From positions 1 to 59,080 of the forward strand of contig JAITPF010000016.1 of NCBI GenBank assembly GCA_031289585.1: DNA of 59,080 nt, in the 5' to 3' direction. This document shows positions 51,949-59,080 of this stretch, piece by piece. Numbering within the stretch: the first letter of the stretch is position 1; every line of letters begins with the position of its first letter. Source of the DNA: Endomicrobium sp. (GTDB lineage: Bacteria > Elusimicrobiota > Endomicrobiia > Endomicrobiales > Endomicrobiaceae). The notes under the pieces were generated by a model that was not told the origin of the DNA, made no database searches, and saw only the letters and a list, made by a program, of their open reading frames with translations. The position numbers and the translations under genes are program-made.

Positions 51949-52019
51949 CATTTTAAAAAAGTTTTGCCAGAAATGGGCGGACATTCCGGGGTCATTAAAT
52001 CAAAAAAATGGGAGCAGAA

Positions 52020-52529
52020 ATGACAAAAAAATTATTTTTAAGCTTGGTTGTATTGACTTTAGTAACTTCACTTTCAAAGTTCTCGTTTGGGTATGAACAT
52101 ATAGCAATACAGCTTGGAAATCAAACATCCATAGTAGGCGAACATTCATCATATTTTAAAAGGTGCCAAGCAGAGGAATATAATTACGATGAATATTGTC
52201 CAGAAATATTTAAATCAACAATTTCTGGTTTATGTACATATGTGCCCGCAGTGATTGGTGTTTTTACTGTTGCAGCGATTAATCCTGTTCCTGTTTTTTT
52301 AGCTGTTGGGGCTCTAACTGGTAAATTCATAGGAGGAGACGTATTGTGTAAACCAATATTAAAAGTAAAGGCTAGAAAAATTGCTGACAAAGTTTGTCCC
52401 AGTATTGAAAAAGACTTCCATAATTTTGGCTGTTTCCAGGGTGCTGTGGAGAATCTATATGAGGAATATGTTTGCAAAGGTGATTCACAATGTCTCGAAG
52501 ATTTGCTTAGAATTCATGATGAGTTATAA
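52020..52529 (+). CDS. Hypothetical secreted Cys-rich protein with hydrophobic central segment
   Basis: Signal peptide MTKKLFLSLVVLTLVTSLSKFSFG; 9 Cys; internal Gly/Ala hydrophobic stretch. Confidence 0.75.
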   Translation: MTKKLFLSLVVLTLVTSLSKFSFGYEHIAIQLGNQTSIVGEHSSYFKRCQAEEYNYDEYCPEIFKSTISGLCTYVPAVIGVFTVAAINPVPVFLAVGALTGKFIGGDVLCKPILKVKARKIADKVCPSIEKDFHNFGCFQGAVENLYEEYVCKGDSQCLEDLLRIHDEL

Positions 52530-52604
52530 AAAGTTAAGTACACAAACTTGTATCAGTATTTTTCAAGTACTTTTCTATAAATATGTTATTGCGCTAGACA
52601 AAAT

Positions 52605-52635
52605 AAAAAGCCATCATTTTTGATGATGGCTTTTT
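52605..52635 (+). terminator. Rho-independent terminator
   Basis: AAAAAGCCATCA...TGATGGCTTTTT. Confidence 0.88.
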
Positions 52636-52833
52636 AGATAGGTTTAAAATATTACATTTTTAACTTTTCTATTTAAAATAATAAATGCGAACATCGTTGA
52701 TGAATTTTGACTTAACATTGCAACAATACTTTATTAACCTATTAATCATATATGTATTGTCTTAAAATAACTGTAAATACTTATTTCATTCCATCAACTA
52801 GCATGAACGAACTTCAATTCCTTTATATCATAT

Positions 52834-52849
52834 ATGTTTACATAAACAT
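52834..52849. promoter_or_regulatory. Inverted repeat just upstream of the metN -35
   Basis: ATGTTTA-ca-TAAACAT. Confidence 0.5.
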
Positions 52850-52853
52850 CTGC

Positions 52854-52882
52854 TTGACACACATAAATTAAATGCGTATCAT
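52854..52882 (+). promoter_or_regulatory. sigma70 promoter of metNIQ
   Basis: TTGACA-17 nt-TATCAT. Confidence 0.82.
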
Positions 52883-52897
52883 TATGTTCAATTTATC

Positions 52898-52917
52898 TGA
52901 ATTCATATATGAATTCA
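52898..52917. promoter_or_regulatory. 20-bp perfect palindrome in the metN 5' leader (candidate operator)
   Basis: TGAATTCATATATGAATTCA. Confidence 0.7.
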
Positions 52918-52928
52918 AAGAGGAAATA

Positions 52929-53720
52929 ATGCTACCCCCATCATTTATAGAACTAAAAGACGTTTATAAAAAGTTTTATATATATAATAAAGAATTTGAG
53001 GTTCTTAAAGGTATTAACTTAGAAATACAAAAAGGTGATATCTTTGGTATAGTTGGTTTTAGCGGAGCTGGAAAATCCACACTTATACGATGCATAAATC
53101 GCCTTGAAATTATCTCATCTGGAACAATACGTATTGGGAAATATGAAATTAATAAGTTATCTAAAAAAGAGTTGAGTTTATACAGACAGAAAATAGGTAT
53201 AATTTTTCAGCATTTTAATTTACTTGATTCAAGAACAGTTTTTGGGAATGTGGCATTTCCACTTGAGGTGGCAAAAAAAAGTAAAAAAGAAATACAGGAA
53301 AGAGTATCAGAAATCTTAGAACTTGTAGATATAGCAGATAAAAAAGATTTTTATCCCGGGCAGTTATCAGGTGGGCAAAAACAGCGCGCCGGCATTGCAA
53401 GAGCTCTTGCAAACAATCCAGATATTTTATTAAGTGACGAAGCAACGTCAGCATTAGATCCGGTATCTCAACTTTCTGTCTTAGACCTTCTAAAAGACAT
53501 AAATAAAAAATTAGGGCTCACCATTATTTTAATTACACATTCTCTTGACGTGATAAGGCATGCCTGCAACAACATGGCAGTCCTTGAAAATGGTATAATT
53601 GTAGAAAAAGGATCCGTAAAAGAAATATTTGTAAATCCCAAAAGCGACACTGCAAAAGTATTTATTAAGATTAATACAGATTTATCGATAAGTAAATACG
53701 TCGAAGGTGATGTAATATGA
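52929..53720 (+). CDS. metN: D-methionine ABC transporter ATP-binding protein
   Basis: GFSGAGKSTLIRCINRLE, LSGGQKQRAGIARAL, LLSDEATSALDP; start trimmed from 52872, which lies inside the promoter. Confidence 0.93.
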   Translation: MLPPSFIELKDVYKKFYIYNKEFEVLKGINLEIQKGDIFGIVGFSGAGKSTLIRCINRLEIISSGTIRIGKYEINKLSKKELSLYRQKIGIIFQHFNLLDSRTVFGNVAFPLEVAKKSKKEIQERVSEILELVDIADKKDFYPGQLSGGQKQRAGIARALANNPDILLSDEATSALDPVSQLSVLDLLKDINKKLGLTIILITHSLDVIRHACNNMAVLENGIIVEKGSVKEIFVNPKSDTAKVFIKINTDLSISKYVEGDVI

Positions 53721-54406
53721 CAGATCTTCTTTTAAAAGCGTTTACTAAAGAAGTATGGGATATTATAATTCCCGCTATTTGGGAAACGGTATATATGACT
53801 ATTGTATCAACAACAATCACAACTTTTTTCGGTTTGCTTTTTGGAATAGTGTTACTTATTACCGATAAACACGGACTGCATCCTATTCCTCTTTTTAATA
53901 AAGTGTTTGGATCAATAATAAATGCCGTATTATCGCTTCCATCTATGGTTGTAATAATACTTGCGCTACCGATAGCAAAACTTATTGTAGGAATAACTTA
54001 TGGACCTAAAGCTTGCATAATATCCCTTACTGTTGTATGTATTCCGATATTTTCAAGACTTGTGGAAAATAGTATTTTAGAAGTCTCTAAGGGTAAAATT
54101 GAAGCGGCAAAAGCTATGGGAGCATCAAATATAGATATTATATTTAAGGTAATGCTCCCTGAAGCGCTACCTACTTTGATAAGAAATTTTGTAGTTTTGA
54201 CAATAACCCTCATTTCAATAACGGCAATTGCAGGTTCTTTTGGCGCCGGTGGGCTCGGTGATATTGCAGTACGTTACGGATATCATAGATTTCGTTCTGA
54301 TATTTTAATTGCAGCAGTTTTAGTGCTTTTGGTTTCTGTCAATCTTTTACAACTTTTTGGAGCATTACTTGCAAGGAAAATACTTAAAAAAAGACATCTT
54401 ATATAA
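53717..54406 (+). CDS. metI: Methionine ABC transporter permease
   Basis: ETVYMTIVSTTITTFFGLLFG; GAGGLGDIAVRYGYHRF. Confidence 0.95.
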   Translation: MTDLLLKAFTKEVWDIIIPAIWETVYMTIVSTTITTFFGLLFGIVLLITDKHGLHPIPLFNKVFGSIINAVLSLPSMVVIILALPIAKLIVGITYGPKACIISLTVVCIPIFSRLVENSILEVSKGKIEAAKAMGASNIDIIFKVMLPEALPTLIRNFVVLTITLISITAIAGSFGAGGLGDIAVRYGYHRFRSDILIAAVLVLLVSVNLLQLFGALLARKILKKRHLI

Positions 54407-54419
54407 ATAGGATAGAGCC

Positions 54420-55217
54420 ATGAATATGAAAAAAATGTTGTTTGGATTGACAGTAATTGTTATATCAGTAGGGGTTGCATTAGCAGCGCCTTTGAAAAAA
54501 ATAGTATTGAAAATTGCGGCTGATGCTGTTCCTCACGCTGAACTTCTTGAAATTATAAAGCCTGATCTTGCAAAGCAAGGTATTGAATTAAAAATTTATC
54601 CCGTAACGGATACCACTCTTCTAAACACACAAACATCAGATGGTGAACTTGATGCAAATTTCTTTCAACATTACGAATATCTTGAGGCGCAGGCTAAAGA
54701 AAAACATTTGGACTTGGCAAGTGCGGGAAATATTCATGTTGAACCCATTGGCGTGTATTCTGATAAATATAAATCAATAGATGCTATTCCTAAAAATGCA
54801 AAAATTGCAATCCCTAATGACAGCACAAACGAATACAGGGTTTTGAAATTACTTGAAAAAAATGGCTTTATAAAACTCAAAAGCACAATAAAACCTTTTA
54901 CAACAAGTATTCACGATATTGAAAAATATATAAAACCTATTAAACTTATTGAGCTTGATTATACTTTAATACCTCGTGTAAGAGATCAATTTGATGCTTA
55001 CAGCACGTGGACAAACAAGGTTCTAGAAGCTGGTATTGATATTAATTCTAGAATTCTTGTTGAAGATGGAAATTCTCCGTATGCTAATATTATAGTTGTA
55101 AATTCAAAAAGATTGAATGATCCGTCAATTAAAGCTTTAGTTGCTGCTTTGAGATCTGATAAAGTAAAAAAGTTTATTGCAGAAAAATATAAAGGGACCG
55201 TTATTCCAGCCAATTAA
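54420..55217 (+). CDS. metQ: MetQ/NlpA-family substrate-binding protein without an evident lipobox
   Basis: VPHAELLEIIKPDLAKQGIELKI, LDANFFQHYEYLE; signal peptide ends VALAAPLKK. Confidence 0.92.
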   Translation: MNMKKMLFGLTVIVISVGVALAAPLKKIVLKIAADAVPHAELLEIIKPDLAKQGIELKIYPVTDTTLLNTQTSDGELDANFFQHYEYLEAQAKEKHLDLASAGNIHVEPIGVYSDKYKSIDAIPKNAKIAIPNDSTNEYRVLKLLEKNGFIKLKSTIKPFTTSIHDIEKYIKPIKLIELDYTLIPRVRDQFDAYSTWTNKVLEAGIDINSRILVEDGNSPYANIIVVNSKRLNDPSIKALVAALRSDKVKKFIAEKYKGTVIPAN

Positions 55218-55360
55218 TTTATACTAGAATCTGTTCAGTGTTTTGTAAATTTGCGAAATTCGTCAACAATAAACAATAATAGATCGGTATATAAAATGAA
55301 TAATAAAATCATTATGAAAGCAATGCTAAAAAGACATATATAAAATAATAAAAAAATGAT

Positions 55361-55461
55361 AAGGTGAATACAGTGAAAGAGTAAAAAAAGGCAATGTCGT
55401 TGTGATTTTGCCAGACAGAGGTGACAGATATTTAAGTAAGAATATTTACAACTGTCTTTAA
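55361..55461 (+). pseudogene. cysK: Cysteine synthase (CysK-like) C-terminal remnant
   Basis: GEYSERVKKGNVVVILPDRGDRYLSKNIYNCL* matches the conserved CysK tail. Confidence 0.7.
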
Positions 55462-55519
55462 AAAATGCAATAATAAAGCCTCGCTTGAGATTAAAAATTA
55501 GATTAAAAAGGAGACAAAA

Positions 55520-56719
55520 ATGAACAGAAAAATAATCGTCCTTACCTTACTATTCACAATTGTAGCAGGCACAAATAATATGGTATTTGCAGCAGACAGC
55601 TTAACTGAACAGTTTGGAATTCAAGTTTCAGGAGATGCAACGTTCATTTTGCAGGGAACATCTAAATTAAACAATACAACAGAAAGCAACAATGGAGAAA
55701 ATGACGCAACATATTCATTTGATTTAAAGCTCACAAAAGATTTTGGTAATGATGGGAAAATTGTACTTGGTTTTGAAGGTGGCAGAGGTCTTGGTTTATC
55801 CCAAAAGTTAGATACATACGCAGCAGTAAATATAGATGCTGATAACACTGTAAATACTGCAGCAGGATATGTTCAACCAAAAATTACCCAGTTATTTTAT
55901 GAAAAATCTTTCCTAAACAAAAAACTTATAGCAAATTTTGGTAAGTTAAATTTTGGGTCATATTTTACAGGCAACAACTATGCAGGCGATGGAGCTCAAC
56001 AGTTTGTAACAGAATCATTTGCAGGAGATCCTTTAGTAGAAAACCCTGGTCAACGTGTCGCATTAAGACTTAATTACGCTGTATGCAATAATATTGATGT
56101 TTCCTGCGCTTATTTTACGACAGACGTTAATCACTTTGATACAAAAGGAGTAGGTATTATACAGGCTACTTATAAACATTCTCCAAATGGAAACTATAGA
56201 GTATATGCGTGGACAAATAATGGAGATCATTATTCTTTCAAAAACAACAACGAAAAATCAGGAATCCATAGTATTGGTATAAGCGCAGATCAAGCAATAA
56301 ACGAAGAAATTGGCGTATTTGCAAGACTAGCATATAAAGATCCTTCTGTTTATAGTACTAAGCTTGAAACAGATCCTAGCACACAAAAAGAAACGGAAAA
56401 ACTTAATGCTCCTACATCTCTCTTCTGGAGCATTGGAGGGCAACTAAAGGGTTCTGCTTGGTCAAGAGCCAAAGATGTGGTAGGATTAGCTCTTGGACAA
56501 ATATATACTTCTTCTGATGCAAGAGGCAAGACTCTTTATGATTATGAAAACATTAAAGACGGAGCTGAAACGCAGATTGAACTGTATTATAAATTTGCAT
56601 TAAATAAGCATCTTGCTCTTACTCCAGCTTTACAATATTTTGTAAATCCTAAGGGAGGAAATGCGGCTATTGATAAAAATATAATTGTTTATGGAATAAG
56701 AACTCAGATTGATTTCTAA
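55520..56719 (+). CDS. Outer-membrane porin-like beta-barrel protein
   Basis: Signal peptide, amphipathic strands, terminal aromatic residue (RTQIDF). Confidence 0.82.
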   Translation: MNRKIIVLTLLFTIVAGTNNMVFAADSLTEQFGIQVSGDATFILQGTSKLNNTTESNNGENDATYSFDLKLTKDFGNDGKIVLGFEGGRGLGLSQKLDTYAAVNIDADNTVNTAAGYVQPKITQLFYEKSFLNKKLIANFGKLNFGSYFTGNNYAGDGAQQFVTESFAGDPLVENPGQRVALRLNYAVCNNIDVSCAYFTTDVNHFDTKGVGIIQATYKHSPNGNYRVYAWTNNGDHYSFKNNNEKSGIHSIGISADQAINEEIGVFARLAYKDPSVYSTKLETDPSTQKETEKLNAPTSLFWSIGGQLKGSAWSRAKDVVGLALGQIYTSSDARGKTLYDYENIKDGAETQIELYYKFALNKHLALTPALQYFVNPKGGNAAIDKNIIVYGIRTQIDF

Positions 56720-56739
56720 ATTTTTTATTAACTCAAAAA

Positions 56740-56769
56740 AGGCTGTCCTTTTTACCTTTAGGACAGCCT
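56740..56769 (+). terminator. Terminator hairpin
   Basis: AGGCTGTCCT...AGGACAGCCT; same core as the 218-251 hairpin. Confidence 0.75.
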
Positions 56770-56949
56770 CTTTATATATTTACGACAAACAACAATAAAC
56801 TTCTTTATTTTCACATTTATAAAAACAAAACAGCCGCCTCTGTAATATTTATCCATATCACGAGAACAGCTGACAAAACAGTTAACCATCTATAATCTTT
56901 AATATAAAAAAGCTTTATAGAACAAAATATAAGTAATTAAAAACTTAAA

Positions 56950-57135
56950 TTACTTTGTTTCTGTATCTTCGTTTACTGCAGGAGTTGATGCATTTGTTGT
57001 CGTTGTATCTGTATCAATTTCCATAACTTCTTCTTCACCAACTGTTTCTGTAGGAGTTTCTGCTTTTTTTCCGCAAGCTAACAATGCACAACTAAATACT
57101 GCCATTACCGCTGCAAACAATACAAATTTCTTCAT
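56950..57135 (-). CDS. Small acidic Thr/Glu-rich lipoprotein
   Basis: MKKFVLFAAVMAVFSCALLACGKK lipobox. Confidence 0.75.
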   Translation of the reverse strand: MKKFVLFAAVMAVFSCALLACGKKAETPTETVGEEEVMEIDTDTTTTNASTPAVNEDTETK

Positions 57136-57182
57136 CTTTACTTCTCCTTTTGGGTTTATAAATTAACAACACATTGTTTGTC

Positions 57183-57496
57183 GTCATTGCGAGCCTACGA
57201 AGTAGGCGTGGCAATCTTTCTCTTTCAATGGCACAGATTGCTTCGTTGGGGCTCTGCCCCTCCTCGCAATGACGACAAAATAAGGAGTCATTCCTGTTTT
57301 CACAGGAAAACGGACACGGCACTTTTTGGTCTTGGTCGTCATTGCGAAGCCCGAAGGGCTGTGGCAATCTTTTCCTTTAGTCCTGTCCGTCATTACCAAG
57401 CCCGAAGGACTGTAGCAATCTTTCTCTTTTAACGACACAGATTGCTTCGTTGGGACTTTGTCCCTACCCTCTCTGCCTTCGGCAGTGCGCAATGAC
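57183..57496. repeat. Array of family A palindromic repeats with a short B-type hairpin
   Basis: Units at 57183-57217, 57235-57273 (inv), 57338-57370, 57389-57421, 57439-57496 (inv). Confidence 0.92.
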
Positions 57497-57744
57497 GACA
57501 AATCTCTAGTATTGTCATTGACAACCCTTTTCAACTTGTCTTTTTAGCACTACTTTCAATGATTTAATTATCCATTTTATATACCGACTTCGCAATAGGT
57601 CTAATGTTTATTAACTGATAATTATTTTATCAAAAAAAAGTTCTTGAGCATCTTTAACATTAACTCATCATGTAAAACGTTTGAAGATGTAAATGACAAG
57701 ACCGCTGAATATTATGAACAACCTCTAATTTATTAAAATGCAAA

Positions 57745-57772
57745 AGGCTGAAAGAATTATCTCTCTCAGCCT
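57745..57772 (-). terminator. Terminator hairpin downstream of the minus-strand secreted-protein gene
   Basis: aggctgaaag...ctctcagcct with T-run on minus strand. Confidence 0.55.
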
Positions 57773-57996
57773 CTTTACATTTAATATACTGCGCTTACAC
57801 CACTTCTGCTCTTCCTAATCAAAAACAACATTTACAATAAACTCTTGTTTTTATACAAATCAAACACATCTATTCCTTGTTTTTACTTATTCTGTTTCGT
57901 ATCTATCAACAGCATTATTCTTTCCGTTTCTTATTTTGTTTATCTTATTTGCATGTATTTCTGCTTTTAAAAACTTATACCGGGTTACAAGAATAA

Positions 57997-58398
57997 TTAT
58001 GTCTCTTTTTCTTCTTCATCAGTATCGGTATTTTGTAGTTGCGCTGCTGCGGATTTTTTTTGCAATGATGAACAAATCTCATCCTTATGATACTCATTAC
58101 TTGCTCTAAATCCCTTTCCAGTTGCTGATATCGTTGCACCAACTGCTGTAGTTCCTGCTCCTATCGCTCTATAAAAATTATTATTCTGGTATATTCCACA
58201 CATAGTTATCAAACTACCCATTGCACCTATCCCAGTACCAAATGCATCAACTGTCTTATACAACCAAATCCGCCAATTAGCATTACTTATACACTGTTCT
58301 CGTGTCTCGGCAAATAAAGGCGAAACTACAGAAATGTTCAAACACATAACAATCGCAATCACAAACAAACTTTTTGTCATTTTCGATCTGCTTTTCAT
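57997..58398 (-). CDS. Hypothetical secreted protein with Gly-rich hydrophobic segment
   Basis: Signal peptide MTKSLFVIAIVMCLNISVVSPLFA; GTGIGAMGSLITMCGIYQ...GAGTTAVGATISATG. Confidence 0.72.
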   Translation of the reverse strand: MKSRSKMTKSLFVIAIVMCLNISVVSPLFAETREQCISNANWRIWLYKTVDAFGTGIGAMGSLITMCGIYQNNNFYRAIGAGTTAVGATISATGKGFRASNEYHKDEICSSLQKKSAAAQLQNTDTDEEEKET

Positions 58399-58400
58399 AA

Positions 58401-58524
58401 CATCTCTCCTTTTTTTATTGCGTTTATAACGCAGTTTTTCAAGAAAACAAACTTCTTGACTAATTTTATTTTATTAAATAAAGTTTAGGTTTAACCGCCA
58501 AGTTGTGAAAAAGTTGTGAAATTT
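58401..58524 (-). promoter_or_regulatory. Upstream module copy 2
   Basis: AAATTTCACAACTTTTTCACAACTTGGCGGTTAAACCTAAACTTTATTTAATAAAATAAAATTAG...GGAGAGATG on minus strand. Confidence 0.6.
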
Positions 58525-58570
58525 CAATACGCTTAAAACTACCTATTATTGGTTTAATTAGAATAACAAC

Positions 58571-58627
58571 AACATGGATACCCACTGGAGTTCACCCTTG
58601 AACGTCTTAATTAGGAGCGGAAATGAC
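58571..58627 (-). repeat. Family B palindromic repeat
   Basis: aacatggatacccactggagttcacccttgaacgtcttaattaggagcggaaatgac. Confidence 0.75.
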
Positions 58628-58705
58628 AAAATGTAAGGCAGTGTGTACTCGCCATCAATAAAAACATTCTACGATAAACTCCAGCAAGGATTTACGTTTT
58701 CCGTA

Positions 58706-59036
58706 GTCATTGCAAGGAAAACAAAGTCCCAACGAAGCAATCTGCGTCGGTAACTCCCGTCGTCATTGCGAATCGACGAAGTCGATGAAGCAATCTATGT
58801 CGTTAAGGACAGGTTGCCGCGCCTACTTTGTAGGCTCGCAATGACAGACAGGACGGATTCCCGTTTTCACGGGAATGACATCTTATTTTGCTGTCATTGC
58901 GAGGAGGGGCAGAGCCCCAACGAAGCAATCTGCGTCGGTAACTTCCGTCGTCATTGCGAATCGACGAAGTCGATGAAGCAATCTATGTCGTTAAAAAGGA
59001 AAGATTGCCGCGCTAACTTCGTTAGCTCGCAATGAC
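58706..59036. repeat. Array of six family A repeats
   Basis: Units at 58706-58743, 58762-58796, 58811-58845 (inv), 58893-58931, 58950-58984, 59002-59036 (inv). Confidence 0.93.
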
Positions 59037-59080
59037 GGACCAGAGCTAATTGCGAATACACCTGATAAAAATAGCAAATT

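Noticed and set aside
52640-52928. SAM riboswitch or T-box upstream of metNIQ
   Set aside because: Leader from the predicted TSS is only about 40 nt and contains a DNA-type palindrome, not a riboswitch fold.
57092-57534. ORFs 57092..57367 (-), 57178..57432 (+), 57184..57534 (-)
   Set aside because: Translated palindromic repeats (RHCEE..., RLPRLLRRLAMT) open in several frames; no evidence of real proteins.
58766-59035. ORF 58766..59035 (+)
   Set aside because: Lies entirely within the family A repeat array.
57183-59036. CRISPR array
   Set aside because: Repeats are imperfect, in both orientations, with irregular spacing, and no cas genes are present.

Overview
AT-rich bacterial chromosome segment. 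Gene content (GSIII glutamine synthetase, Bat remnants, COG3014/LpoB pair, RNase G next to TIGR03960-type radical SAM) and many gene remnants suggest an Elusimicrobiota/Endomicrobium-like, possibly host-associated genome; this is inference, no 16S is present. Most of the window is housekeeping: rpsO-pnp, accB, ftsK, GSIII with an SNF symporter, mprF-tilS-(deleted hpt)-ftsH-folE-folP-dacA-glmM-pdxJ-glmS-acpS-nnrD, NfnAB-like pair, batD, tyrS, pfkA, PBP1A, rng, metNIQ. Accessory items are an intact-looking hipBA, an IS30 C-terminal scrap, decayed DNA beside tRNA-Leu(CAG), a truncated MATE gene, a cysK 3' remnant and several small secreted proteins. The right half carries dense small palindromic repeats that cause many spurious ORF calls. 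Strongest second-look items: (1) a ~125-nt upstream module plus signal-peptide start shared by two otherwise unrelated secreted-protein genes, with its core motif upstream of a third; (2) a repeat family with invariant outer arms and covarying inner stems; (3) an hpt gene with an in-frame internal deletion still held in its operon; (4) metNIQ with a promoter flanked by two palindromes, followed by a cysK remnant; (5) a consensus sigma70 promoter abutting the PBP1A start codon. I did not find a clearly new multi-gene defence or metabolic system.
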